Below are positions 45,001 to 57,438 of a DNA stretch of 64,000 nt, in pieces. Position numbers and translations under genes: made by a program. The notes beneath the pieces are model-generated. The model saw only the letters and a list, made by a program, of their open reading frames with translations, searched no databases and was not told where the DNA came from. How positions within the stretch are numbered: the stretch's first letter is position 1; the number at the start of each line of letters is the position of its first letter. Origin of the DNA: Plumapathes pennacea (taxonomy: Eukaryota > Cnidaria > Anthozoa > Antipatharia > Myriopathidae); contig OZ038465.1 of assembly GCA_964036295.1 (NCBI GenBank), forward strand, positions 1,699,615 to 1,763,614. Direction: 5' to 3'.

Positions 45001-47536
45001 TACAAGTTCTGGCAATGACAAAAATTGGGCGGAGACCGTAATTCGAGAATCACTACAATTTTGCAGCGAAAAGCGTTCTCGACAACAGTATGACTTTTTT
45101 TTACAACTACTGTAAGCTTTATTAGCATTGCTAAATTTACTCACTCACATTTTTGTCAGTAGAGCTGGTACTTTGGCTGATACTTGCAGGCAGACGGTAC
45201 CAGTATTTTAATTACAGCAACATAGGCTTGTGGTCTAACATAGCTAGCAGTTTGTTGCAAGGGTCATATAACCACAAGCGTCTTTGTTCGATAATTTCAA
45301 AGATTTTCGACTGACTTAAAATACGTAAAATTAATACCGAAGAGAATAGCAATCGGCAATCAGAGAAGCCGTGCATAAAAAGAAACATTTTCATTCTGCC
45401 AGAAGCCACAGTGTGCTCAAATCTCGGCATGGATTTAACGGCCATGTTTACGGCTATAGAAGAAGGTCGACAGAAACACAACAGATGGTGCAAAGGGATC
45501 ACGGAGAAAGAGACAGCAAAACAGTCTGAGACTTACACAATACGAGGCGGACCAAAAAGAGCGATGGACAAAAGGCCAGGAGTAACAAGCGGAACAGACA
45601 GGTACTCCGAACAGATATTCTAGACAGAAACGTGCAAGAAGACAGACACGAAAGGACAGAACAGAATAAAGGAGACAGACCCGGAGACAGCGAGAAAACC
45701 AATAGACAAATAGGGAGACACACAGAAACAGGCAGGCAGAGAGGAACAGGCAGAAAGATAGTCAGATAAAGGTATAGGGCAAACGGAAGTACAGAGACGG
45801 AAAAGCAGTCAGATCAGGGAGACGCCAGGAAACTGGCCAAATAAGTAGTTATTTGAGCCACAGACTTAGTTAATAGTCTAGTAAATGGTCTGATTATTCT
45901 TAATATTAGTCCGTAGTCCACTTTTAGATTGCTCAATCTTGTAGTTTTACTCATGCAGTATCGATCGCTCCGATATTTCAAATTAAACAATATCAAAGAA
46001 TGTAGGGATGGAGAGGGGCCTTAGGAATCCTCGAGAAATCGGACTTTAGTTTGGGATAAGTTACAGAACGTTAAGAAGCCCTCTTTGTTTAGACTTCCTG
46101 AGAAGCAAAACGTTTAAACCATCGCTTTTCTGAATCAGTGAGTGACCTTCACACAGCGGTTTTCTACATATGATGGAAGCCGCATGCGCAAGAAGGGTAA
46201 CAGATATATCGCCATCCGGCCGTCAAGAAAGAGAATAAAGATATTCCTTAATATTAATAAAAGTGAGCTGCTGTAACAGTTATAGTAGCTTACCTTCTAC
46301 CCGTGTATCTGTAGTTATCGTGCACAGCTGCTTGTAAATCTTGCGGTTTTCAGACTTGAAAATTCTACGCACTTAGTCTCTACAGCAGCCATTGCTATGT
46401 TCCTTCGTTTGTTGTGTACCTTCGTTTGTTGTGTACCTTCGTTTGTTGTGTACCTTTGGGGAGTTCGGTGGCTGGTCCTCGATCGTAAGTCGGTTTATCG
46501 TTGCAAAGATATTCGATTTTTCAAGAAACATGTCTAGAGATCAACACTGGTCACTCACACTGCACAACTCAAAGAACTCGATCACTCCGACCGTTCAACC
46601 ATTTTGAATCATTACACGTTTCCATCCCCCAGGATCGCGGGCGCCGAAACACCGGCCGACGGCTAGGGACTGAGCCTAGGGGATGACTTTCAATTATTGT
46701 TCCGACGAAGAGTAACAACGTTGGTTAAAACCTAAAGGCGTTTAGCTATTCCCATGTCGGCAGTCGGTTTATGATATTTATGATAAAGATAACATAATAA
46801 AATTGATGCATGTGAGACTATTATGGACAGTTCTTTCGCTCCTTATAATTTAGAAACCCCCTAACCCCCTCCTCCCCTCCCAACGTCTTCCAACAGAATA
46901 TAAGTAGATGCATACGAGAGAACCGTGAAGATACTCTGAAACTACAATACAAACTAGAGTAAAATGTTTTCTTTTAACTGAATCGTCTTGGAATGAGCTG
47001 ATACTGCAAGCATCCTTCCAATTGCATATCAGTCCTAGCCGGCGTAAGCAAACCGAACGGCACTGTTCATTTCAAGTACACAGCATTTTGTCAGAATTAG
47101 CAAAGTCCTTTTAGAGTCAGTATTGATTAGGGATGATTTTAAGAAGAAAAAAGCCAGGAGATTGTTACCAGGGAATTATCGAGTCCATATTGTCGGCCTA
47201 CTTTTGATCGTATCTGTTGGGTACTACATGGCTATTTTTACACTAGTCAAAGTCAGCACGCTACTCTGTAATCTATTTTCAGTACAAGCCGCAGTAAAGA
47301 ACCAAACACGAAGAAACTCAAACTTTGGTAGTGGTATTAATTTTAATGCCTTCTTTTGGACCACTTTAAACATTCAACTTAAATTAGTTTTCGATAGGTT
47401 TACTTAAATTCTCTCTTGGCCCCAGTGTCCGCTGGCTCTCGTTCTAAAGTGGTACATAATGCAGAAAAACAAAACATGAGAACTCGAAGTTAACACGGTA
47501 GACTTTATTCTTCTTGTTCTTCATGTTTTCTTCCAT
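42042..47536. other. Intergenic, no gene recognised
   Basis: 5.5 kb of AT-rich sequence without convincing exons. It contains a purine-rich GACAGA-like degenerate tract at about 45460-45830 and a three-copy tandem repeat of CCTTCGTTTGTTGTGTA at about 46399-46453. Confidence 0.4.
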
Positions 47537-48823
47537 TTATATCTCCTCTTCTTCATCTGGACTTAAAGTAGGGAGTGCGATGCATTTATAGTATTTCTTG
47601 ACATTCATGTCAAGTCTCCTGATGACAGCAATCTTGCGAGAATACACTATTTGGCAAGTTGTTCCAACAAGGCATGGACAGATTTTAGCACCAGGCTGCG
47701 AAGACAAAAACAAAATGGCCAAAGATTAGTCAACAGTCGGCGTCAGACATGATGATGACGCTGTAGTTAAAGCTTGGTTTCTATATGATCGTCTGGATCG
47801 CTTTAGTCGTCCGCAAAACTAGTGGGACGATGGGACGATCGAAGCGATTATATGGAAACACAGTCACCGGCGATTCCGGTTCTATCTCAAACGATCGGGG
47901 CGATAGAAATTTTTGTAATCGAAACCACCTCAGACGATGGAGACGATCATATGGAAACCTATGGACGGTCGCGGCGATTCCGGCGATTCGAGCGATCGAA
48001 GCGATCATATGGAAACCAGGCTTTAGGCACGATATTTTCATTCAGAGAGCTTGTGGGGTCGTGGGAATTTTAAAGTGTGTTAAGCAGATTCAACGTGTTG
48101 TTCATTACTCAGCTTGCAATCAAGAGTCAGCCAGTGAATCAAATAAAATCTGACAGTGTTGTTTTTTTACAAGGTTAATGGTACGCGCATTGTGATTGGT
48201 TTACGACTGCCCTCAGTGTGACGTCAGCCCGGCATAAAGTGAAATCCCTCGTCAACGTGATAAGTTGAGTACTAGAAGCCCCGTGGAAATTTGTAAGAAC
48301 ACGGCAGAAGTGTGGAGAAGATGACTAACTAGATTTAGTTTAGCCCATTTTTTCTCAAGCACACCTACAGAAACACTCGACATGCATTCACAAAACGCAT
48401 GCCGTTTAAAAACAAACGAAGAATTATTAACTTCTCCAGAAAACTAGGAACTTTTAAGTTAGTTGCAAATAAAGTCGAAGCTCTCTAGACGGACACTCTC
48501 GTAAGTGGACAGCTCTACTTACGGACGCCTTTACGAAACCCCGCTCTAGCTCAGTCAACCGTTCCAGTTACGGACATTTTATCTGCTTCCCAAGGGTGTA
48601 CGCTTATGGAAGCTTCAGCTGTACAACTTAAACTTAAATTAACTGAACTATTGAAATTCCTTGTTGTTTATAGGTCTTGCACATTACTCACATTGATTTG
48701 AGGGCTGCATTTTTCGCCGAGTTGAGGTTGATGTTGGCACACACCGAGCGTCTTAGGAGACACACCAGCACAACATTCATCCGGGTCACAATGCATCGTC
48801 GCGTTTTTGCATTTATCTCCTTC
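47537..48823 (-). CDS. Prokineticin/Dickkopf-like secreted protein, first exon not found
   Basis: Two exons in phase: 48692-48823 and 47537-47695, joined as ...KCSPQIN/PGAKICPCL. Together they give EGDKCKNATMHCDPDECCAG, then C-x-H-Q-P, GEKC, ICPCLVGTTCQIV and YYKCIALP, and an acidic C-terminus PDEEEEI. This is the colipase-fold 10-Cys pattern shared by prokineticins and the Dickkopf C-terminal domain, without the N-terminal module of the plus-strand paralogues. The exon at 48823 begins in phase 0 after an acceptor, so a signal-peptide exon must lie upstream (above 48830). I did not find a convincing one. A MITE sits in the intron. Confidence 0.7.
47768..48025. mobile_element. MITE with internal CGATCATATGGAAAC repeats
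   Basis: Inverted ends TAAAGCTTGGTTTCTATATG and TAAAGCCTGGTTTCCATATG, with many CGATCG/GGCGATTCCGG words between them. It lies in the intron of the prokineticin-like gene. Confidence 0.65.
48472..48632. repeat. Dispersed element fragment (TCTCGTAAGTGGACA type)
   Basis: AAGCTCTCTAGACGGACACT near the left and an inverted CTTATGGAAGCTTCAGCTG near the right suggest weak inverted ends. GGACA/TTACGGAC words recur inside. Confidence 0.35.
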
Positions 48824-51800
48824 CTAACAGAGAAAAGAGAAACAAAATCAAATACAGGGTAATCATGACCTGCGTCGTATCTCGCATGTTTTTGGTGAAC
48901 CACTGTATGGCGGACGTCGTCGGGTCGGGCCGCGCGGTATCATGGGATATGTATCAAAACACAAAATTACGGAAATGACTTGTAAAATACACTTTATACA
49001 TCGATTTAATTGACATATCGAGTAAGGTTTTGAATGGTATTGATCACTAAAAGTTGACGTTTGTGTCCTGAGCGCCCCTCACTATAACTTAGCTGAAGGC
49101 TTAGGAACACAAGTCGATGAGTTTGAATGACTTTATACGGGAGCCTTGTGAGCTAAGACTTTGACTTTAGAATAGCTAGGAGTGGCGATGAAGCTGCAGT
49201 CTTCGTAACAACCCTTTCGTGCGCCACCAGCCCGAATTCCATTTTTTATTTTTTCAGTTTGTGCGTCATATATGTTGCGGTCACATTGCGTTGGAAAAAT
49301 GCGACCAGCCATTTCAAGCATATGTCCGCCATTGTGGTAGCCGGCGTAAGTGTCTGTCTGCGGTCACGCATAATTAAGCTAAAGACACGGGACTCAAACT
49401 GAAAACTCAAACTCAAGCATATGCTCACAGTCATGTGAAACAAGTGATGCAAAATGATGAGTAAAAGTACGATACGTTTAGCTAAAATTATTTTTTGTAT
49501 ATAACTTCCTCGTTCTAAAAAAGGGTCAAATATTCAGTACTTCATGAAACTGAACTACACTATAAAGCATATTTCCTAACCATCGTAAGCGTGCGAAGGT
49601 TCGCCAAAGAAAGCGTAGAAGAACTTCAAAATCTTCAAAAACTAAACACATGCCGATCAAGGACAACAATAAAGAACTGGGCAATTACAAGAAAGTTTGT
49701 CGATAGGACAAAATGTATGTGACACCTCTACCAGATGGGTACACGAATTCGAAGAAGCAAAATTTTATGCTGGAAACACTAAATACATTTGTCCGGATGA
49801 GCTGACGCTTATAAATTTAGTTAATCAGTATTGCTGTGTGGTTTATCTGTGTACTCAGACGTATCCCGACCGAGACATTCATCTAATGGACCCTCTCTGA
49901 GTCACTTCTTGTCCGGAAGCCGTGTTGTTTCGCCGTTTAAAAGAAACTCGAACAAAACGCACTGAATTTTTGTTTGCCCAAAACTCTTCCTGTTTCTTGC
50001 ATTAGTCAAATTTAGCCAGGAATCATCGCTGTGGCTGAAAAGAGCCGCGAGGAAACGACAATGAATTAGTGCGGATCTCTCAATGACGACAGGTGGGAGC
50101 ACGTTTCAGTTCTTTGACCTTAAACTTCTTTAATTTGTTCGGCAGTGATCAATTTTGCGGCCTTTGCGCTAATGAAGAAGGCATGTGTTCAATAATGAGA
50201 TGTAATCAAGGCTAAGCGGTCAAATGTCAGCGTGGCTTAAGCGCTCGTAGAGTGATCGCTGCCATAGTTTTGTTTTCTCCTAATTCGGTGCAGTAACAGT
50301 TTCAGGAAACTGAAACAACATATTTGCACATCCTGAAACCTTTTTCAAACAGCTAGACGTTTTTGAAGGATTGCAGTTTGAATCTTGCCAAGACCTCGGC
50401 TCGCCCAATAGCAGCAGAGACTGAAGTTCGATCTCTTCTCTGTAGTCGCTCAGTTTGAATACTGACTGAGCCTCAGTCACCACACATTGCTGTAAGTCAT
50501 TTACCAGTGCGCGGGATTTATTTGCTTGGCGGAAAAGCTCTTCAAGTGAAGACTATGCTAGTGAAAATATCAGGTTAGCGTTTGATCCTGGTTTTAGATA
50601 GACGCAAACCTAGCGAAGTTCGACACCAAACACTGATGGACACGAATCAGTTTTAAAGTCTCTCAGAAGTTTCCGATCGAAACTTAGTGAAACTTAATAA
50701 CAAAAGTATCTTTCCCTTAAGTTTCATGGCCATTATTAAGTAAAACCCACCACTGTGAACAAAATAAATGAAGCCAGCTGGACTGTAGTATTAACTGATT
50801 TGAGCATATATCGAACCAAGAGAGTCGATGAGGGGTACAATTTATAATATAGCACTTAGTTATCTTTGAGCTGACGCTTCATGTATATAGTTTGTGTAAT
50901 ATAATATATAGACCGGCTTGACTGAGCAAAAACTTTTACTGTTTCCTTGTAGTTACATTAAGAAAAACTGAATTAGTACGCTAATAGCGCTGTATCCGAT
51001 CATCGGTAAAATATGTACAATGGCCAGTAACTGATCAATATGCGCTTAAAAGGAACTGCCTGAAGAAATAATATTCTTTCTCACAAAAATAGAAAAAAAA
51101 AATCAGTGTGGCTATATTCACTGCGTACAAAATCAGACTAATAATCAATTTAGCATTTCCTAGAATAATGATGGAGTTTACAACGCAACACAAACTGACA
51201 ACTCCTGCTGTTGATGAGCAGAAAGTTCAAGTTTTTCGCGCGTGTGACTTAAGATATTATATACATTGTACGCCAACGAACAGGAATCTTTTTTGTTTCC
51301 GAAACTGAGCGGAAGACCCAGATTCTAAATACAGTATATGTGGTTATTTTATCACGTAGTGATTCAACACCAGCATCAATCTAGCTTGTCGAATAGCAAA
51401 TTGATCAGTGTTTATAACGCAGTACAAGCTTGTATTTTATTCATACGGCCCAGTGATATGTTGTCAAACCGCATTTTGGCAAATGTACAAAGGGATAGAG
51501 ATGAAGAGCAATAATCTAAAACTACCCAATACGGAAACTCAAAAGGGCATGCGTCACGGACTCAGAAGATATTTCTCATGTGAAACACAACTTCCTCGCT
51601 CGCCAATGTATAATTGCGTCTCGCAACGAACCACAAATAGAAATAGTAACAATTACGTGATTAATCTAAACAAGCAGTGTGGTTCGTCGTTCATATTACT
51701 CAAACAGTATTTTCGTTGTGTTCTTTTGAGCGCTGTAGTTTTCCATTTTGTTGTTGTTCTCTTCCATTTTCTCGTGTATATCATAAACAAGGATCGAATC

Positions 51801-54800
51801 ACAAAGAAACAATGGCGAATCGTTTGTAACATGAAGATCTTCTTTCTTTGTTGAGAAAATCTTGGCACTGATACACTTCTTTTGCCAGCGCGTGGCAGAC
51901 TGAGCTTCGTGATACTTCGCTTTCAGTAATTCAAATAAGCTCGGTTCAACCTTAAACCATTATTTTAAGCTAACTGTAAGCGGTCGAGGCTTACATATGA
52001 ACGAAATCGCCCGGTCACAGTTCAGAATTTAATGAACTTCGCCTGATGTTTTCTGTGCACAAGAATCAATATATTTATTTCAAAGTAACACTTCTAAGAT
52101 CTGTAAATCTTCGCGCCATCTATTTTGAATCTAACTAGGCTGCTCTTTCTCATAAGACGTATGCTTGCTTCATAGAATTCTTTAGGCTTCTTGTGACGGA
52201 AACTGCTAATAATTTCGTGGCAAGTAGTTCAACGCAAATAGAAATTTCTCGTTGAATTTGATCAGAATCTTTTTAACAGGCGTTTCCTTTTGAATACAAT
52301 ATCTCCTTTATATTCAGTACGTTCGAGAGGAAAATATTCGAGCTCTATTTTCAATTAATGTAGCAATTTGAAAAGGCTCTTTATTAATAAAAAATACTTT
52401 TTTGTCGTGTTGAATTGCTTCAATTCGCTTCGCATCTTTCTGATCTCGCCGCACTACTAAATCGACAAAACCTCTTGCACCAAATTAGATTTTCGCTTAA
52501 ATTTCTTTCGCAATAATCACATCACATCAGAGTGCCCGCGCGGCGATTGATTCTGTTTGCTTTGTTTGAAACGGAATAGGACCAATTGCGAATCAAATGT
52601 TTTATATATTTACTCACTATGGTGTCGCCGCCTTGTCATAGAAAAAAGGAAGGAATCATCAGTTTCAAATTGAATTCAGACCTAAGTGCTAAAGCGAAAA
52701 TTTCACGGCAGTATCTTTAATCTTCGGTTACAAGCGTGCCCTCGATGTAGACTCAGCGTGATGCGGCAGGAAATGAAACACCTGTGCAGCTGTTTGTTCA
52801 TGCTTCAGCTTCCGTTGTCGAACTGACCCAAAGTTACTTTTCGAGAATGAAATAAAAAGTTAGTGCATTATTTGTAGCATTCAACTGAACGCTTGATTTA
52901 TACAGCGTTTGACCACCAGGAAAAGAAAAGGACTTTCTCGATCGTGTTCAGGCAATATTTTCTTAAAACTTTGTTCTGGGTAAAAGGATTTGGAGATATT
53001 AAACTAACATGCACGTAAACTGAGAGTCGAATGGTAGCAGAAAGAGAGAGAGAGAGAGCAAGGAAGAGGAAGAGGAAGAGTCGCGAGATACAGGAAGTAT
53101 TGAGCTTGAAGCAGCAAGCAAGCAGAATTAGCAATAAAATCATAGCAATAGCAGAAGCTTACATTAAAATTAAGTGAATGAACGAGGTAAGCGGAAACTG
53201 ATCACCATCTGTTAGAATTTTCGCGGTAAATTTTGCGATCGCCATTATCCCACGCAATTCACACGCCGTGCCGCACTCGGATCAAAACGGTTACTGATTT
53301 TCAGTGCAAAAATGAGAACTTGGTTATAGAACATTTAAACCTTAGCAGATGATAGTATGTATAAACACATCCAACACGAAAGGTTTGTTTCATTAAATAC
53401 GTCTCCTAGTCTCAGTACAAGATGAAGTAACATTAGGCTTATGTCAGGCGTATTACTGTGAAAACAGGATGAAATGAGGTGATGAAAAATGCGGCGTATA
53501 AAAGAATAAAGTTTTGCTCAAATTCATCTGTAGCATAGTTTACCGACAAAGAGAGCGAGTTTACCTTTTTTTCCCACGTTTTCTCTTCTGTTGGGGGTGG
53601 TAATCAGCCACCGCAGAATTTCTTAAGTGCCCACTGTCTTCTAAGTAATTTATTTTTCATCAAAAAGATTGACTATATGCTCTTTGACACACTACGCCTG
53701 GTTTATTCTTAATCTATTTCAATGTAATTTCGCACCCAAAGCAGGAATTCCTCTTAAGGTAACAAACTGCTCAAAAGTCCTTTCACACGGGGAAAGAATA
53801 GAAACCGGGTGAGTGCCAAGGGCATGCACAGCTGCTAAACATAGCGCACCACAAACGAAATATACCAGTTTTAGGACGTCATGCATTGACTTGGAAACGA
53901 ATTATGTATCTTTCGAAGTTGCCAAGATAAGGTCTTTTGTTGATGATTAAATCGATTTTTGTATTTGTGGTTAGGGTGATTTTTGCTATAACCTTTGTAA
54001 ACCCATCTTACATGACGTGGTTAGAAAGGCCCCAATTCCCAGTAAGTATACGAATTCCATTTATAAATGCATTTTATAAGGTGCCTAAGATATCCAAAAA
54101 TATGCCAGCAATGGCTTAAAACTGCCTGGGAGACTAGATAGTTGAAACAACAATTATAGCACAAGTGTTTTTTGTGTCAAACACGAGAAACTCAATCTTC
54201 AAACGAGAACTTCAGACTCCGCTGAACGACGTGAAAGCATTGCTAACTACACGACCTGAGTTTTTGCATGGCTAATCAGAGTATGTTTTGGGTTTTTACA
54301 AGAATTCCCAGAAATACTGAAAATAACAGAAGACATTAATGCGGTTGCATGAAAAATGTGGGACTAAATGTTGGCTCCATATTGCGGTGTGGTATTACAA
54401 TTGGCATGACCTGATAACTATCGAATTTTCAGGAAGTGTCAAAAAGATAGGGGCTTGTTATCGGGCTCTTGGCCTACCTTTGCCAAAGCGACTTCCATTC
54501 CTAGGGATATGACCAGGAGGAGAGACAAAAAGAGGTGTGAGTTCGACATCTTGTCCTTGTTGTCCTTGTCCTTATGCCCGCGGCTTGTGTTCCTTCTCCC
54601 TCCTCAGCCAGAAAAGTGTGGTGCAAATGGCGCTAGTGCAGCGGGTTTTATTCACTGAAACTGCCCACGCGCCCACGCAGGCTTCTACAGTCCGAACAAG
54701 CACTCAGGGCAACCCGACAGTCTTATGCAAACAAGTCTGCACACAACAGGACAACTTAGCCGCTGAAATCACGTCATAAGGGTTGCAAATTTAAACCAGG

Positions 54801-57344
54801 GCTCCAAAGGCTTTATTGTTATCAGTTCCTCCTTGCAAGCAAAGTGTCGCCGCAGTCTAGAGCTGATATCGGACTGATCTGTCTGAAATGCATAGTTCCC
54901 TGGCGGTGCTCTTTGGCGTCAATATTCTCACATAAGAACCCTGCAAGCGCAAATGCAACTAATCTAGCTCTTTCCTGCGTTCGTGGCGTAGGCAATGAAA
55001 CCAAGCGGGATGTCGTATATAGATCCGCGTGGGCTACCAGACAGGAATAGTTCTTATTTTCCTTTTATTCGCACTTGAGTATAATATCAAGGAATTGAAT
55101 ATAAGAGGCGCAATTCCCTTGAGAAGTTATGAAATAAAGAGCTGTTCATAATGATTTTGGGCTGTTGTACCCACGCGCAACAGTCAATTGCCGTGAGCAT
55201 CAGCTTGGTTTCATGTCTGTAGATCCGCCCCGCCTTAATGGATTGACTCTTTTCGATGAAGTTTATTTGTTCTGTAAAGAGGTGACCCTAATAAATTTGA
55301 TAAAGAGCCAAAGAAGATTGGGCCAATAAACGCGGGAAATCATACGTCAAAAAGATATTGATTCCTGTCCAGAATCAGTTTAGTCCTGCTCAAGATAAGT
55401 CTGGTTAGTTATCTTCATACGTCAAAGCCTCCAAGTACTTGCAAAATGTAAAACACAGTTAAGTGAAAAGTTGGGACAATTTAGTAAAAGGAAATTCCTT
55501 CTTAACAGACTCTATTTATAAGGTTTAAGAGCGTTTCACTAAAAACCGGTCGTCTATGTGGCAATATTGCTGCAACTACGATGCGTATCGAACTTGAAAA
55601 GTGTCGGGACTGTCTTGTTGACGTTTGTCATTAGATAACAACTCCGTGGGCATCTTTTTTTCGGCAAGATAATTCATACAAACGTGATTGAATTACCGAG
55701 TTTTAATTAAGAGGAAGAATTTAACTGCGATTAACAACGACAAGGATATTGACGTTTAATGATAGAAATCAATTACTACCCAAAAAGAATATTTAGGCAA
55801 AGCTGTTAAATTAATCATTTCAAGAAAAGAAGAAATGTCTCTATTTTCAAATTTTCCTGAAGCTCAGCAGTATTTTGTTCAATTTTTTCTAAGCGGGTGA
55901 ACTGAGCTGTTATAATATTGAATACAATCTTGATTGACCTTTGTTGTTTCAATATCTGTTTGTTTTAACTGGCCCTGGCCACATTTTTCACCTTAATATG
56001 TTGTCGATGGTTTCATGTTTTGACATCCCGTGTATACTCTTACTAAGCTTTGAACTGAAGTTTCTCAACATGCAAGTGGAGGTCTTTCCAAAAAAAGAAG
56101 CTTCTCAAATATACTGCAAGAGAAAAGGAAAGCTTCCTCAATGAAAGAACCTCAGCTGCCGTTGAACAGATATTTTAGTATAAACGCTTAATTGACTGGG
56201 CTGGACTGCAAAACACGGCCGAGTATATTAGTAAGCGCGCGCAGTCCGCGACCGCGCCACCAGCATTTTTAGCAGCACAGCGGGTTCCCTAATTAACTGT
56301 TAACTTCTTAGAACTGCTGCCATTTCGGAGATCCAATGGCAGGCAAGAAAAGTCAGTGGCTTGCAGAGTAAGTTATTTCAACACGCCAGGTTGCACTGCT
56401 GACATTCCATATGCAATACTCGAAGTCTAGATTATTCCTAACTCTAAAGGGTTTTCCGGTCAACAGCGACTACAATAAAATGCTGTTTGATTCCAGTGTG
56501 GGTACTGTCACGAGTATCGATCATACATGCGGCTAACTGGTGTGTGTCTCATTTGCGCCAATTTTAGTGTTAACTATTTCTTCACTTTTAATTAACACCT
56601 GCCCCCTTAAAGGCAATTACCAGTATCCCTCCTTGCCCGGTACATAAATAGTAGTTGATTATAAGTTTCATAAGAGAAACTATTTTAAATTTGACGACTT
56701 AGACTAAACAGTCCATTTCGTGGGATATACCCTATTTGTTCGACTCAGCGCTGCTTGCGTATTCAAGCCAACGCATTTTTCTCTTACTAATTGCGTAAAA
56801 CAACTAACAGTGTATATTGCCGCCTCCAATTGCCTCCACGCACTCATGTGCCTCATGCCGAGATATCTGAATGTGCTGATTTTAAAAAAGTGATATTGGT
56901 GACGTGTTTTGTTTGCATCACAGCAATCCTGGAGTACTTGACCGAAGAAAGAATTAAATATAACTCGTGATAGGCCCTTGAGAAGGTAAAAAACAAGTTG
57001 GCGAGACAAATACACCGTGGCATAACAAGTCGAAGGCCAATCTTCTTTTTGTTATTTCAGACTTGGCCGCGAGCAGAGGGAAAAGAAAGCAAGATGATGC
57101 CCATAATTAAATGTTTGTCATATTGTCGAATAAATTTTCAGGCAAACCTGACTGAGGGGAAGTCAGATATATTTTTCAAGCACACCTAACGCATATCAGA
57201 AAACTACAGTTATTTCTTGAAATGGTCATTGGAAATGTTTTTGCTGTTGTTTTTGTTGTTGTTGTTGCTGTTGTTGTTATTTTTGTTTTTTTGTGGGGAT
57301 TAAAAACTGTTAAAAAAACTTAAATTTCGTTTGCGGCTGCGGAC
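48824..57344. other. Gene-poor region
   Basis: 8.5 kb in which I see no convincing exon. A (GA)n tract lies at 53041-53059. Longer open frames (for example 51408-51854) start at non-ATG codons and match nothing I know. The missing first exon of the prokineticin-like gene should be in the left part. Confidence 0.35.
57241..57290. repeat. (TTG)n microsatellite
   Basis: Interrupted run of GTT units about 50 bp long, about 55 bp before the possible exon at 57345. Confidence 0.8.
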
Positions 57345-57438
57345 ATGTTGAAGTCACAGGTTCTTCTCGGTTCGAAAAATGCGATGTTGAAGAGGCCGCG
57401 ATCAAATGACAGACATTATATGGAGCACTTTGTGGACG
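57345..57438 (+). CDS. Possible first coding exon of an unidentified gene
   Basis: ATG at 57345 opens a 31-codon exon (MLKSQVLLGSKNAMLKRP then RSNDRHYMEHFVD) ending at a consensus GTAAGT donor in phase 1. The composition is protein-like and basic, unlike the surrounding AT-rich sequence. No second exon could be recognised downstream, so this is a candidate only. Confidence 0.3.

Noticed and set aside
47123..47407. 94-codon frame with a hydrophobic segment
   Set aside because: Begins at TTG, and no splice partner or family is visible.
51408..51854. 148-codon plus-strand frame
   Set aside because: Starts at GTG, no recognised domain, AT-rich composition like the surrounding intergenic DNA.
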